Shown here in pieces: positions 1 to 5,325 of a stretch of DNA of 5,325 nucleotides. Positions within the stretch are counted from its first letter, which is position 1. Every line of letters starts with the position of its first letter. The DNA is taken from the NCBI GenBank assembly GCA_023426865.1, contig JAEZBT010000112.1, forward strand, positions 1 to 5,325. The letters are read 5' to 3'. A program made the position numbers and the translations under genes. Source of the stretch: Actinomycetes bacterium (lineage in GTDB: Bacteria; Actinomycetota; Actinomycetes; Actinomycetales; Cellulomonadaceae). The notes beneath the pieces are model-generated. The model was not told the origin of the DNA and made no database searches. It was given only the letters and a program-made list of their open reading frames with translations.

Positions 1-27
1 GCCGCGTGGGGACGCCTCGTCGTCACG

Positions 28-1476
28 TCAGGCAGCGACGCCCTCGCGCGCGCGCAGCGCGGCGAGGATCGCCTCGACCTGCACCTTCGCGTCGCCGAAG
101 AACATCGACGTGTTGGGCTTGAAGAACAGCGGGTTCTGCACGCCGGCGTAGCCGGTCGCCATGGACCGCTTGAACACGACGCACTGGTGCGCCTTCCACA
201 CCTCGAGGACCGGCATGCCGGCGATCGGGGAGTCCGGGTCGTCCAGGGCGGAGGGGTTCACGACGTCGTTGGCTCCGATGACGAGCACGACGTCCGTCTC
301 GGGGAAGTCGTCGTTGATCTCGTCCATCTCGAGCACGATGTCGTACGGCACCTTCGCCTCGGCCAGGAGCACGTTCATGTGGCCCGGCAGGCGCCCGGCG
401 ACCGGGTGCACGCCGAACCGGACCTCGACCCCGTTGTGGCGCAGCTTGGAGACGAGGTCGGCCACCGGGTACTGCGCCTTGGCCACCGCCATGCCGTAGC
501 CGGGGACGATGACGACCGACCGCGCCTCGGCGAGCAGGTCCGCGAGCTCCGGGGCGAAGATCTCGCGGTGCTCGCCCTGGTAGGCGTCGCCCGAGACGAC
601 CGTGCCGCCCTCCGCACCGAACCCACCCAGGATCACCGAGATGAACGAGCGGTTCATCGCCCGGCACATGATGTACGACAGGATCGCACCGGAGGAGCCC
701 ACGAGGGACCCGGTGATGATGAGCAGGCTGTTGCCCAGCATGAAGCCGGCGGCAGCGGCGGCCCACCCCGAGTACGAGTTCAGCATCGACACGACGACCG
801 GCATGTCGCCGCCGCCGATGGCCGCCACCATGTGCCACCCCAGCGCGAAGCCGATGAGCGCCATCACCGCGACGAGTGCGAGGCCGAAGCCGACCTGGTC
901 GTGGTCGAGCGTGACCAGCCAGACCATCAGGCCGAGGAAGACCACGAACCCCGCGATGTTCAGCACGTGCCGACCGGGCAGGACGAGCGGCGCCGAGCCC
1001 ATCTTCGCGGAGAGCTTCAGGTAGGCGACCACGGACCCCGTGAACGTGTAGGCGCCGATGAGCACGCCGAGGGCCACCTCGACGGTGTGCACCGCACCCG
1101 ACTGCCCCTCGGGGGCGAGCCACGAGTTGAAGCCGACGAGCACCGCGGCCATACCGACGAAGGAGTGGAAGGCGGCGATGAGCTCCGGCATCTGCGTCAT
1201 CTCGACCTTGCGGGCGATCGGGGTGCCGATGACGGCGCCGATCGCCAGGACGGCGACGATCAGGACGGCGGTCACGAGGACCGACTGCCTGTTGTCCGGG
1301 TCCTCGTTGGACATGTACAGCGAGTGGGCGACGGTGGCACCGAGCGCGAGCACCATGCCCACCATGCCGGCGATGCTGCCGGTCCTCGCTGTCGTCTGCT
1401 TGGACAGGCCGGCCAGGGACAGGATGAAGAGGACTCCGGCGACGATGTACAGACCCTGGATGAGGTGGAGGAACAT
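28..1476 (-). CDS. pntB: NAD(P) transhydrogenase subunit beta (PntB)
   Basis: This is the beta subunit of the membrane-bound, proton-pumping NAD(P) transhydrogenase, 482 residues from the chosen start. The N-terminal half (about 1-285) is a bundle of hydrophobic helices forming most of the proton channel. The C-terminal part (about 305-482) is the cytoplasmic NADP(H)-binding domain III. Polar channel residues known from the E. coli enzyme appear in context: His104 (in AAFHSFVG, matching E. coli His91), Asp224 (GGGDMPVVV, Asp213) and Asn233 (SMLNSYSGW, Asn222). Domain III shows the GYGMAVA nucleotide loop (326-332), HPVAGRLPGHMNVLLAEA (357-374), GANDVVNP (401-408) and KRSMATGYAGV (436-446), the NADP-binding loop. 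Two in-frame ATGs compete. The one at 1482 overlaps the pntA stop as ATGA but lies 1 nt from the Shine-Dalgarno sequence. The one at 1476 lies 7 nt from it, so I chose 1476. The product would differ by only two residues. The gene is intact and very close in sequence to textbook PntB. Confidence 0.97.
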   Translation of the reverse strand: MFLHLIQGLYIVAGVLFILSLAGLSKQTTARTGSIAGMVGMVLALGATVAHSLYMSNEDPDNRQSVLVTAVLIVAVLAIGAVIGTPIARKVEMTQMPELIAAFHSFVGMAAVLVGFNSWLAPEGQSGAVHTVEVALGVLIGAYTFTGSVVAYLKLSAKMGSAPLVLPGRHVLNIAGFVVFLGLMVWLVTLDHDQVGFGLALVAVMALIGFALGWHMVAAIGGGDMPVVVSMLNSYSGWAAAAAGFMLGNSLLIITGSLVGSSGAILSYIMCRAMNRSFISVILGGFGAEGGTVVSGDAYQGEHREIFAPELADLLAEARSVVIVPGYGMAVAKAQYPVADLVSKLRHNGVEVRFGVHPVAGRLPGHMNVLLAEAKVPYDIVLEMDEINDDFPETDVVLVIGANDVVNPSALDDPDSPIAGMPVLEVWKAHQCVVFKRSMATGYAGVQNPLFFKPNTSMFFGDAKVQVEAILAALRAREGVAA

Positions 1477-1478
1477 CC

Positions 1479-3035
1479 TCATGCCTCCTTCCGGAACATG
1501 GTGAGCATCCGGTAGGACACCAGGAACCCGCCGAAGATGTTGATCGACGCGATGGTCGCGGCCACGAACGACATGCCCATGATCCACAGGTCCGACGAGC
1601 CCAGCTGAAGCAGAGCGCCGACGAGGATGATTCCGGAGATCGCGTTGGTCTGGGCCATCAGTGGGGTGTGCAGCGAGTGCGCGACACCGCTGATGACGTA
1701 GAAGCCGACGATCACGGCGAGCGCGAAGACGGTGAACGCGGTGACGAAGCTCGCCGGCGAGAACGTCACGGCGGCGATCACGGCGGCCGCCGTGACCGCC
1801 GCACCGATGAGCCGGCGGCGGGCCTTGGCGGCCGCGGCCGCCGCCTCCTGACGCGCCTTCTCCTCCGGGTCGACCACCGGCGCCGTGACGGCGGGCGCTG
1901 CGGGTGCCGCGGACACGGAGACCGGCGGCGGCGGCCAGAGCACCTCGCCCTGGTGCGCCAGGGTCATGCCGCGCTGGACCTGGTCGTCCAGGTCGAGCGT
2001 GAGCTCGCCGTTCTTCTCCGGGGTGAGCAGGGCCATGAGGTGGACGATGTTCGTGCCGAAGAGCTGCGACGTGTGCCGGGGCATCCGGCTCGTCAGGTCG
2101 GTGTAGCCGATGATGACGACGCCGTTCTCGGTCACGATCTTCTTGCCCGGGACGGTGAGCTCGCAGTTGCCGCCACCGGGGGCACCGAGGTCCACGATCA
2201 CGCTGCCGGGCCGCATGGTGGCGACCATGCCGGCGGTGATCGTCGTCGGCGCCTTGCCGCGCACGAGTGCGGTGGTGACGATGACGTCGGCGCGCTTGGC
2301 CTCGGCGGCGTAGACCTCCATCGCCGCGGCCTGCTGCTCGGGCGTCAGCGGCTTGGCGTAGCCGTCGGCGCTGACCTCCTGCTGGGCCTCGGGCGCAGCG
2401 ACGAACGTGCCGCCCATCGACTCGATCTGCTCGGCGACCTCGGGCCGCACGTCGAAGGCGCGGACCTGGGCACCGAGGCTGTTGGCGGCACCGATGGCCG
2501 CGAGCCCGCCGACGCCGGCGCCGATGACGAACACGGTCGCGGGCGCCGTCTTGCCGGCGGCGGTCACCTGACCGGTGAACATGCCGCCGTACTCTTCGGC
2601 GGCCTCGATCACGGCCCGGTAGCCGGCGACGTTCGACAGCGTGCTCAGCACGTCGAGCGCCTGCGCGCGCGAGATGCGGGGGACGGCGTCGAGCGCGAGC
2701 GCGGTCACGCCGCGCGCGTTGAGCTTCTCGGCGATCTCCGGGTGCGCCTGCGGCCCGAGCATCGCGACGAGGACGGCCCCCTCGCGCAGCTGCTTGATCC
2801 GCTTGTCCGGCGGGGTGTTCACGCACGTGACCACGTCGGCGGACCACACGGCGGTGTCGTCCGCCACGGTCGCCCCGGCTTGTGCGTACTGGTCGTCCGG
2901 GAAGCTGGCCTGCACACCCGCTCCGGCCTCGACCACGACGTCGTACCCGAGCTTCGTGAGCTGGGCGACCGTGGCGGGGCTGGCGGCTACCAGCCTTTCG
3001 CCCGGTCGTGACTCGCGGGGAATGCCGATCCTCAT
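1479..3035 (-). CDS. pntA: NAD(P) transhydrogenase subunit alpha, fused form (PntA)
   Basis: This is the alpha subunit of proton-translocating transhydrogenase, 518 residues (E. coli PntA is about 510). It binds NAD(H) and delivers hydride to NADP+ held by PntB, coupled to proton entry. Domain I is related to alanine dehydrogenase: an N-terminal lobe about 1-135 and a Rossmann lobe about 145-330. The RQD loop is intact (Arg120, Gln125, Asp128 in RISRAQALD). The dinucleotide fold GAGVGG (172-177) ends at the acidic Asp195, as expected for NAD rather than NADP. The conserved MFTGQVTAAGK and GYTDL motifs are present. A Pro/Ala then charged Ala/Glu/Lys linker (about 370-408) leads to roughly four membrane helices (about 409-510), including HSLHTPLMAQTNAISG. 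The PntAa and PntAb parts, separate genes in mycobacteria, are therefore fused here. The start ATG gives the canonical MRIGIPRE N-terminus and sits 6 nt after AGGAGG. The gene leads the operon, and pntB follows at once. Confidence 0.97.
   Translation of the reverse strand: MRIGIPRESRPGERLVAASPATVAQLTKLGYDVVVEAGAGVQASFPDDQYAQAGATVADDTAVWSADVVTCVNTPPDKRIKQLREGAVLVAMLGPQAHPEIAEKLNARGVTALALDAVPRISRAQALDVLSTLSNVAGYRAVIEAAEEYGGMFTGQVTAAGKTAPATVFVIGAGVGGLAAIGAANSLGAQVRAFDVRPEVAEQIESMGGTFVAAPEAQQEVSADGYAKPLTPEQQAAAMEVYAAEAKRADVIVTTALVRGKAPTTITAGMVATMRPGSVIVDLGAPGGGNCELTVPGKKIVTENGVVIIGYTDLTSRMPRHTSQLFGTNIVHLMALLTPEKNGELTLDLDDQVQRGMTLAHQGEVLWPPPPVSVSAAPAAPAVTAPVVDPEEKARQEAAAAAAKARRRLIGAAVTAAAVIAAVTFSPASFVTAFTVFALAVIVGFYVISGVAHSLHTPLMAQTNAISGIILVGALLQLGSSDLWIMGMSFVAATIASINIFGGFLVSYRMLTMFRKEA
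1484..1490 (-). promoter_or_regulatory. Ribosome binding site of pntB, inside the pntA 3' end
   Basis: AAGGAGG on the minus strand lies within the last codons of pntA (encoding Lys-Glu). It is 7 nt before the ATG at 1476 and only 1 nt before the ATG at 1482, so it decides the start in favour of 1476. Its placement inside the upstream gene implies translational coupling and balanced synthesis of the two subunits. Confidence 0.8.
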
Positions 3036-3039
3036 CGAG

Positions 3040-3048
3040 CTCCTCCTC
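3040..3048 (-). promoter_or_regulatory. Ribosome binding site of pntA
   Basis: GAGGAGGAG on the minus strand contains AGGAGG with a 6-nt spacer to the ATG at 3035. This is a strong actinobacterial Shine-Dalgarno sequence and fixes the pntA start. Confidence 0.85.
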
Positions 3049-3150
3049 GTCCGGGGGCCGGTGGCACCCTCCCAGGACCGTAGTGCTGCGCCCGTGCCAA
3101 ATCGCAGGGACCTATGGCCTCAATCATCCGATGCCTTGTGCGGTAGACGG

Positions 3151-3178
3151 CCCGAGCGCCGGCGCCGCACCGCTCGGG
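3151..3178. repeat. Inverted repeat, 8-bp arms, in the divergent intergenic region
   Basis: CCCGAGCG (3151-3158) is matched perfectly by CGCTCGGG (3171-3178) across a 12-bp spacer. The spacer itself contains the palindrome CGGCGCCG (3160-3167). It ends about 47 bp upstream of the -35 box of the rightward gene. It could be a binding site for a dimeric regulator acting on either gene, or a hairpin at the 5' side of a longer transcript. Its role is inference, and the high G+C content raises the odds of a chance match. Confidence 0.45.
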
Positions 3179-3225
3179 AGCGCGCCCATCGTCGGACCGC
3201 GAGGGCTGGTCCCGGTTCGCCCCTC

Positions 3226-3253
3226 TTGACACGAGACGTCCGGCTCCTAGTGT
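3226..3253 (+). promoter_or_regulatory. Sigma70/HrdB-type promoter for the secreted-protein gene
   Basis: TTGACA (3226-3231) is a perfect -35 consensus. It is followed after 16 bp by TAGTGT (3248-3253), a typical actinobacterial -10 of the TANNNT form. Transcription would start around 3260, leaving a leader of about 53 nt before the ATG at 3313. This is the only well-formed promoter I find in the intergenic region. Confidence 0.7.
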
Positions 3254-3263
3254 GGGAGCGTCC

Positions 3264-3281
3264 AGGTGACACGAGTCACCT
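3264..3281. promoter_or_regulatory. Perfect palindrome at the transcription start: candidate operator or leader hairpin
   Basis: AGGTGAC (3264-3270) and GTCACCT (3275-3281) form a perfect 7-bp inverted repeat around the spacer ACGA. It lies just after the predicted start point near 3260, a classical place for a repressor operator. In the mRNA it would fold into a hairpin at the extreme 5' end, which could instead stabilise the message. The sequence alone cannot decide between these, and I cannot name a regulator. Confidence 0.55.
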
Positions 3282-3296
3282 CGGAGCCGCCTCGAC

Positions 3297-3303
3297 GGAG
3301 AGG
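3297..3303 (+). promoter_or_regulatory. Ribosome binding site of the secreted-protein gene
   Basis: GGAGAGG lies 9 nt before the ATG at 3313. It supports that start over upstream in-frame codons, which would read back through the promoter and the antisense of pntA. Confidence 0.75.
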
Positions 3304-3312
3304 ACCGCTCGC

Positions 3313-5268
3313 ATGCACGCGTCACACACCCGACGACGGCGCCGTGCCGCCGCCCTGCTGCCCGCACTGATCACCCTCGCCCTCGCCCTGCCTGCCACCT
3401 CGGCGGCGGCCTCGGCCGCGGCCACGGGCCTCGAGGGCCACCGCGGTCGCGCGGCCACCGACCTCGGCCCGCAGGTGCTCGTCTTCGACCCGTCCATGCC
3501 GGTGGCCGACATCCAGGCCGCGGTCGACGAGGTCCACGCGCAGCAGGTCGACGACGAGATGGGCACCGCCCGCTGGAGCCTGCTCTTCCTGCCCGGCACC
3601 TACGGCACGGACGCGGAGCCGCTCCTGCTCAAGGTCGGCTACTACACGGAGGTCGCGGGCCTGGGCGCCTCGCCGTCCGACGTGCGCATCACCGGCAAGA
3701 TCGAGGCCTACAACCGCTGCCTGTCCGACGACCCGGCCAACCCGAACTGCATCGCGCTGGTGAACTTCTGGCGCACGCTGTCCAACCTCACGCTCGACAT
3801 CTCGGGCACGGGTCAGGACGGCTGCCGGTCGACCGCCAACTTCTGGGCGGTGTCGCAGGCGGCGTCGGTCCGGCGCCTCGACGTCGTCGCGGGCGAGGGC
3901 GAGCCCACCTTCTCGCTCATGGACTACTGCACGGCCGGCCCGCAGTACGCGAGCGGCGGCTTCATCGCCGACTCGCGGTTCGGCACGGTGGTCAACGGCT
4001 CCCAGCAGCAGTGGCTCACCCGCAACTCGGTCGTCGGCTCGTGGTCGAACGCGGTCTGGAACCAGGTCTTCGCGGGCGTCGAGGGCGCCCCCGACGACGC
4101 GGCCTTCCCCGACCCGCCGTACACGACGCTCGAGACGACGCCCGTCAGCCGCGAGAAGCCGTACCTGTTCGTCGACGCCCGCGGCCGCTACCAGGTGCGG
4201 GTGCCCGACGTGCGGACGGACACCCGGGGAATCACCTGGGCGGACGGGCCCACGCCCGGCCGCACGGTCCCGATCTCGCAGTTCTACGTCACGGGCCCGG
4301 ACGACTCCGCCCGGCAGATCAACGCCCAGCTCGCGCGCGGCAAGAACCTCCTGCTCACGCCCGGCGTCTACGAGATCGACCGCAGCATCACGGTCACCCG
4401 GCCCGGGACGGTCGTCCTCGGCATGGGGCACGCGACGCTCACCTCGGCCGACGGCGCCACGCCGCTCGTCGTGTCGGACGTGCCGGGCGTGGTCGTCGCG
4501 GGCGTCACGATCGACGCCGGCGAGCAGGCCAGCGAGGCGCTCATGGTCGTCGGCACCACCCGGGGCCACGGCCACGGGCACGGCCACGGGCACGGGCGTG
4601 GTCACGGCCCCGGGCACGGCGCCTCTGCGGCGAACCCGATCACGCTGAGCGACGTGTACTTCCGCGTCGGCGGCCCGCACGTCGGGCGCACGGGCGTGGC
4701 GCTGCGGATCGACGCCGACGACGTCCTCGTGGACCACACGTGGGTGTGGCGGGCCGACCACGGCGTCGAGGGCTTCACCGAGGGCGTGAACGGCGACACC
4801 GAGCGGTGGGCGACCAACACGGCAGCCAACGGCGTGATCGTGAACGGCGACCGCGTGACCGCGACCGGCCTGTTCGTCGAGCACTTCCAGCAGTTCAACA
4901 CCATCTGGAACGGCGAGGACGGCACGGTCGTGCTCTACCAGAACGAGCTGCCGTACGACCCGCCCACGCAGGCCGACTGGACCCAGCCCGACGGCACGCT
5001 CGGCTGGGCCGGCTACCGGGTGGGCGACGACGTCCAGCGGCACTCGGTCACCGGCGCCGGTGTCTACGTCTTCAACCAGAACGACCCGTCGATCGTGACG
5101 ACCAGCGGGTTCGCGGTGCCGGAGCGGCCCGGGGTGCGCCTGCACCACGTCATGACCGTCAACCTGTCGGCCGGCACGATCACGCACGTCGTCAACGACG
5201 TCGGCGAGGCGGCCGACACGACACGCGTCGGCCTGCCGGTCTTCGTGACCGACTACCCGACGCCCTGA
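3313..5268 (+). CDS. Exported beta-helix (pectate-lyase-like) protein, GH55-like layout, function unknown
   Basis: This is a 651-residue exported protein. Residues 1-35 form a signal peptide: five arginines (7-11), a hydrophobic core and a likely cut after ASA (33-35). The arginines leave both Sec and Tat export possible. The mature part has two regions that read like right-handed beta-helices. The first (about 50-300) has DIQAAVDEVHAQQ, LFLPGTYGT and VGYYTEVAGLGASP. The second (about 328-640) has the parallel elements DSARQINAQL, NLLLTPGVYEID and TVVLGMGHATLTS. This doubled layout recalls GH55 beta-1,3-glucanases. The stretch VEHFQQF...WNGEDG...YQNELPYDPP (522-551) resembles, from memory, a conserved GH55 block. 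Glu523, Glu535 and Glu545 are candidate catalytic acids. Four cysteines (136, 146, 171, 206), all in the first half, may form disulfides. I know the family from actinomycetes, where I recall names such as 'adenylyl cyclase' or 'coagulation factor 5/8 domain protein'; no such domain is visible here. A sugar-polymer substrate is plausible but inferred. A Gly-His repeat interrupts 418-436. No cell-wall anchor or carbohydrate-binding module is evident. Confidence 0.93.
   Translation: MHASHTRRRRRAAALLPALITLALALPATSAAASAAATGLEGHRGRAATDLGPQVLVFDPSMPVADIQAAVDEVHAQQVDDEMGTARWSLLFLPGTYGTDAEPLLLKVGYYTEVAGLGASPSDVRITGKIEAYNRCLSDDPANPNCIALVNFWRTLSNLTLDISGTGQDGCRSTANFWAVSQAASVRRLDVVAGEGEPTFSLMDYCTAGPQYASGGFIADSRFGTVVNGSQQQWLTRNSVVGSWSNAVWNQVFAGVEGAPDDAAFPDPPYTTLETTPVSREKPYLFVDARGRYQVRVPDVRTDTRGITWADGPTPGRTVPISQFYVTGPDDSARQINAQLARGKNLLLTPGVYEIDRSITVTRPGTVVLGMGHATLTSADGATPLVVSDVPGVVVAGVTIDAGEQASEALMVVGTTRGHGHGHGHGHGRGHGPGHGASAANPITLSDVYFRVGGPHVGRTGVALRIDADDVLVDHTWVWRADHGVEGFTEGVNGDTERWATNTAANGVIVNGDRVTATGLFVEHFQQFNTIWNGEDGTVVLYQNELPYDPPTQADWTQPDGTLGWAGYRVGDDVQRHSVTGAGVYVFNQNDPSIVTTSGFAVPERPGVRLHHVMTVNLSAGTITHVVNDVGEAADTTRVGLPVFVTDYPTP
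4564..4620 (+). repeat. In-frame Gly-His repeat tract
   Basis: A run of near-identical 6-bp units (GGC/GGG/GGT followed mostly by CAC) encodes alternating Gly-His at residues 418-436 of the exported protein. Arg429 and Pro433 interrupt it. Seven histidines fall within 17 residues (419, 421, 423, 425, 427, 431, 435). It lies between two predicted beta-helix turns (ending EALMVVGTT and resuming NPITLSDVYF), so it is probably an exposed loop. Such histidine runs can bind nickel, zinc or copper; that role is inference. The repeated DNA units could expand or contract by slippage without changing frame. Confidence 0.9.
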
Positions 5269-5280
5269 GCTCCCGTCCCC

Positions 5281-5323
5281 CACGGGCGGCGGCCCGGTCC
5301 CCTCGGGGGCCCGGCCGTCCGTG
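5281..5323 (+). terminator. Strong hairpin after the secreted-protein gene, probable terminator
   Basis: Twelve bases after the TGA stop, a long stem can form around the loop CTCG (5302-5305). Bases 5288-5301 pair with 5306-5319, with one C-C mismatch and two G-T wobbles. Beyond a small bulge, CACGG (5281-5285) pairs with CCGTG (5319-5323) as an alternative outer stem, competing for base 5319. No T-run is visible before the window ends, which is common for actinobacterial terminators. Position and stability support termination, but the right side is cut off. Confidence 0.65.
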
Positions 5324-5325
5324 CG

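Larger units (their letters stand above)
3036..3312. other. Divergent intergenic region between pntA and the secreted-protein gene
   Basis: These 277 bp separate two genes transcribed away from each other, so both promoters should lie here. I see the pntA ribosome binding site at the left edge, an inverted repeat at 3151-3178, a sigma70-like promoter at 3226-3253, a palindrome at 3264-3281 and a second ribosome binding site near 3300. The stretch 3081-3145 is visibly less GC-rich than the flanking genes, as is common for promoter DNA. I found no convincing -35/-10 pair for pntA, only an isolated TACGGT on the minus strand (3082-3077). No small gene or RNA gene is evident. Confidence 0.7.

Noticed and set aside
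1..27. Possible terminator after pntB on the minus strand
   Set aside because: Only a 4-bp stem around CCCC is visible in these bases, and the window ends before more can be judged.
187..1515. A 442-codon plus-strand open frame opposite pntB
   Set aside because: It is rich in His, Asp, Arg and Glu with no domain signature, and it lies antisense to an unmistakable pntB. It is a GC-driven shadow.
1477..2847. Upstream extension of the pntB frame through pntA, giving one protein of over 900 residues
   Set aside because: The extra part is out of frame with PntA and reads as Arg-rich nonsense. The recognisable PntB N-terminus begins at the ATG at 1476 or 1482.
1668..3011. A 447-codon plus-strand open frame opposite pntA
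   Set aside because: It has the same biased composition and lies antisense to a fully conserved PntA reading frame.
3077..3100. Possible pntA promoter on the minus strand: TTGGCA (3100-3095) and TACGGT (3082-3077)
   Set aside because: The spacer is only 12 bp, too short for a sigma70-type promoter. TACGGT alone could be a -10 box, but there is no -35 at a suitable distance, so the pntA promoter stays unassigned.
2641..3312. Upstream in-frame extension of the secreted-protein gene, starting opposite pntA
   Set aside because: The extension crosses the promoter and leader and would bury the signal peptide. The ATG at 3313 has a proper ribosome binding site and gives a normal export signal.
3313..5268. 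Adenylate cyclase or coagulation factor 5/8-type (discoidin) assignment for the secreted protein
   Set aside because: I recall such names attached to this family, but the sequence shows no cyclase catalytic motif and no separate discoidin-like module. The protein reads as beta-helix throughout.
3322..5283. A 653-codon open frame on the minus strand fully opposite the secreted-protein gene
   Set aside because: Its translation is Arg/Val/Asp/Gly-rich low-complexity sequence without recognisable motifs. It is a shadow caused by the high G+C content at third codon positions of the plus-strand gene, which has a signal peptide, ribosome binding site and promoter.

Overview
The window is about 70% G+C or higher by eye. 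Its codons end overwhelmingly in G or C, it uses strong purine-rich ribosome binding sites, and it carries a secreted-protein family that I recall mainly from actinomycetes. All this suggests a high-GC actinobacterium, probably of the Cellulomonas/Micrococcales type. The taxonomic guess is inference from composition and protein resemblance; there is no rRNA or other marker here.

The left part (28-3035, minus strand) is a two-gene operon for the proton-translocating NAD(P) transhydrogenase. It holds pntA (fused alpha subunit: NAD(H)-binding domain I plus the first membrane helices) followed by pntB (remaining membrane helices plus NADP(H)-binding domain III). The two genes abut or overlap by 4 bases, depending on which pntB start is used, and are clearly co-translated. 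The enzyme sits in the cytoplasmic membrane and uses the proton gradient to drive hydride transfer from NADH to NADP+, supplying NADPH. All family landmarks I checked are intact: the RQD loop, the NAD fold, the membrane His/Asp/Asn residues and the NADP-binding loop.

The middle (3036-3312) is a 277-bp divergent intergenic region with no gene. It holds the pntA ribosome binding site, an 8-bp-arm inverted repeat (3151-3178), a good sigma70-type promoter facing right (TTGACA, 16 bp, TAGTGT), and a perfect 7-bp-arm inverted repeat (3264-3281) lying exactly where transcription would begin.

The right part (3313-5268, plus strand) is one complete gene for a 651-residue exported protein. It has a signal peptide followed by two tandem regions that read like right-handed beta-helix (pectate-lyase-like) domains. 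I recognise the family as one widespread in actinomycetes, often given unreliable database names, with a distant resemblance to the GH55 beta-1,3-glucanase architecture. Its true substrate is unknown to me. An unusual Gly-His repeat with seven histidines interrupts the second domain. A strong hairpin follows the stop codon.

I see no mobile element, CRISPR array, tRNA, rRNA or defence system. The metabolic operon is ordinary. What deserves follow-up is the uncharacterised secreted protein, its histidine-rich insert and its promoter-proximal palindrome.
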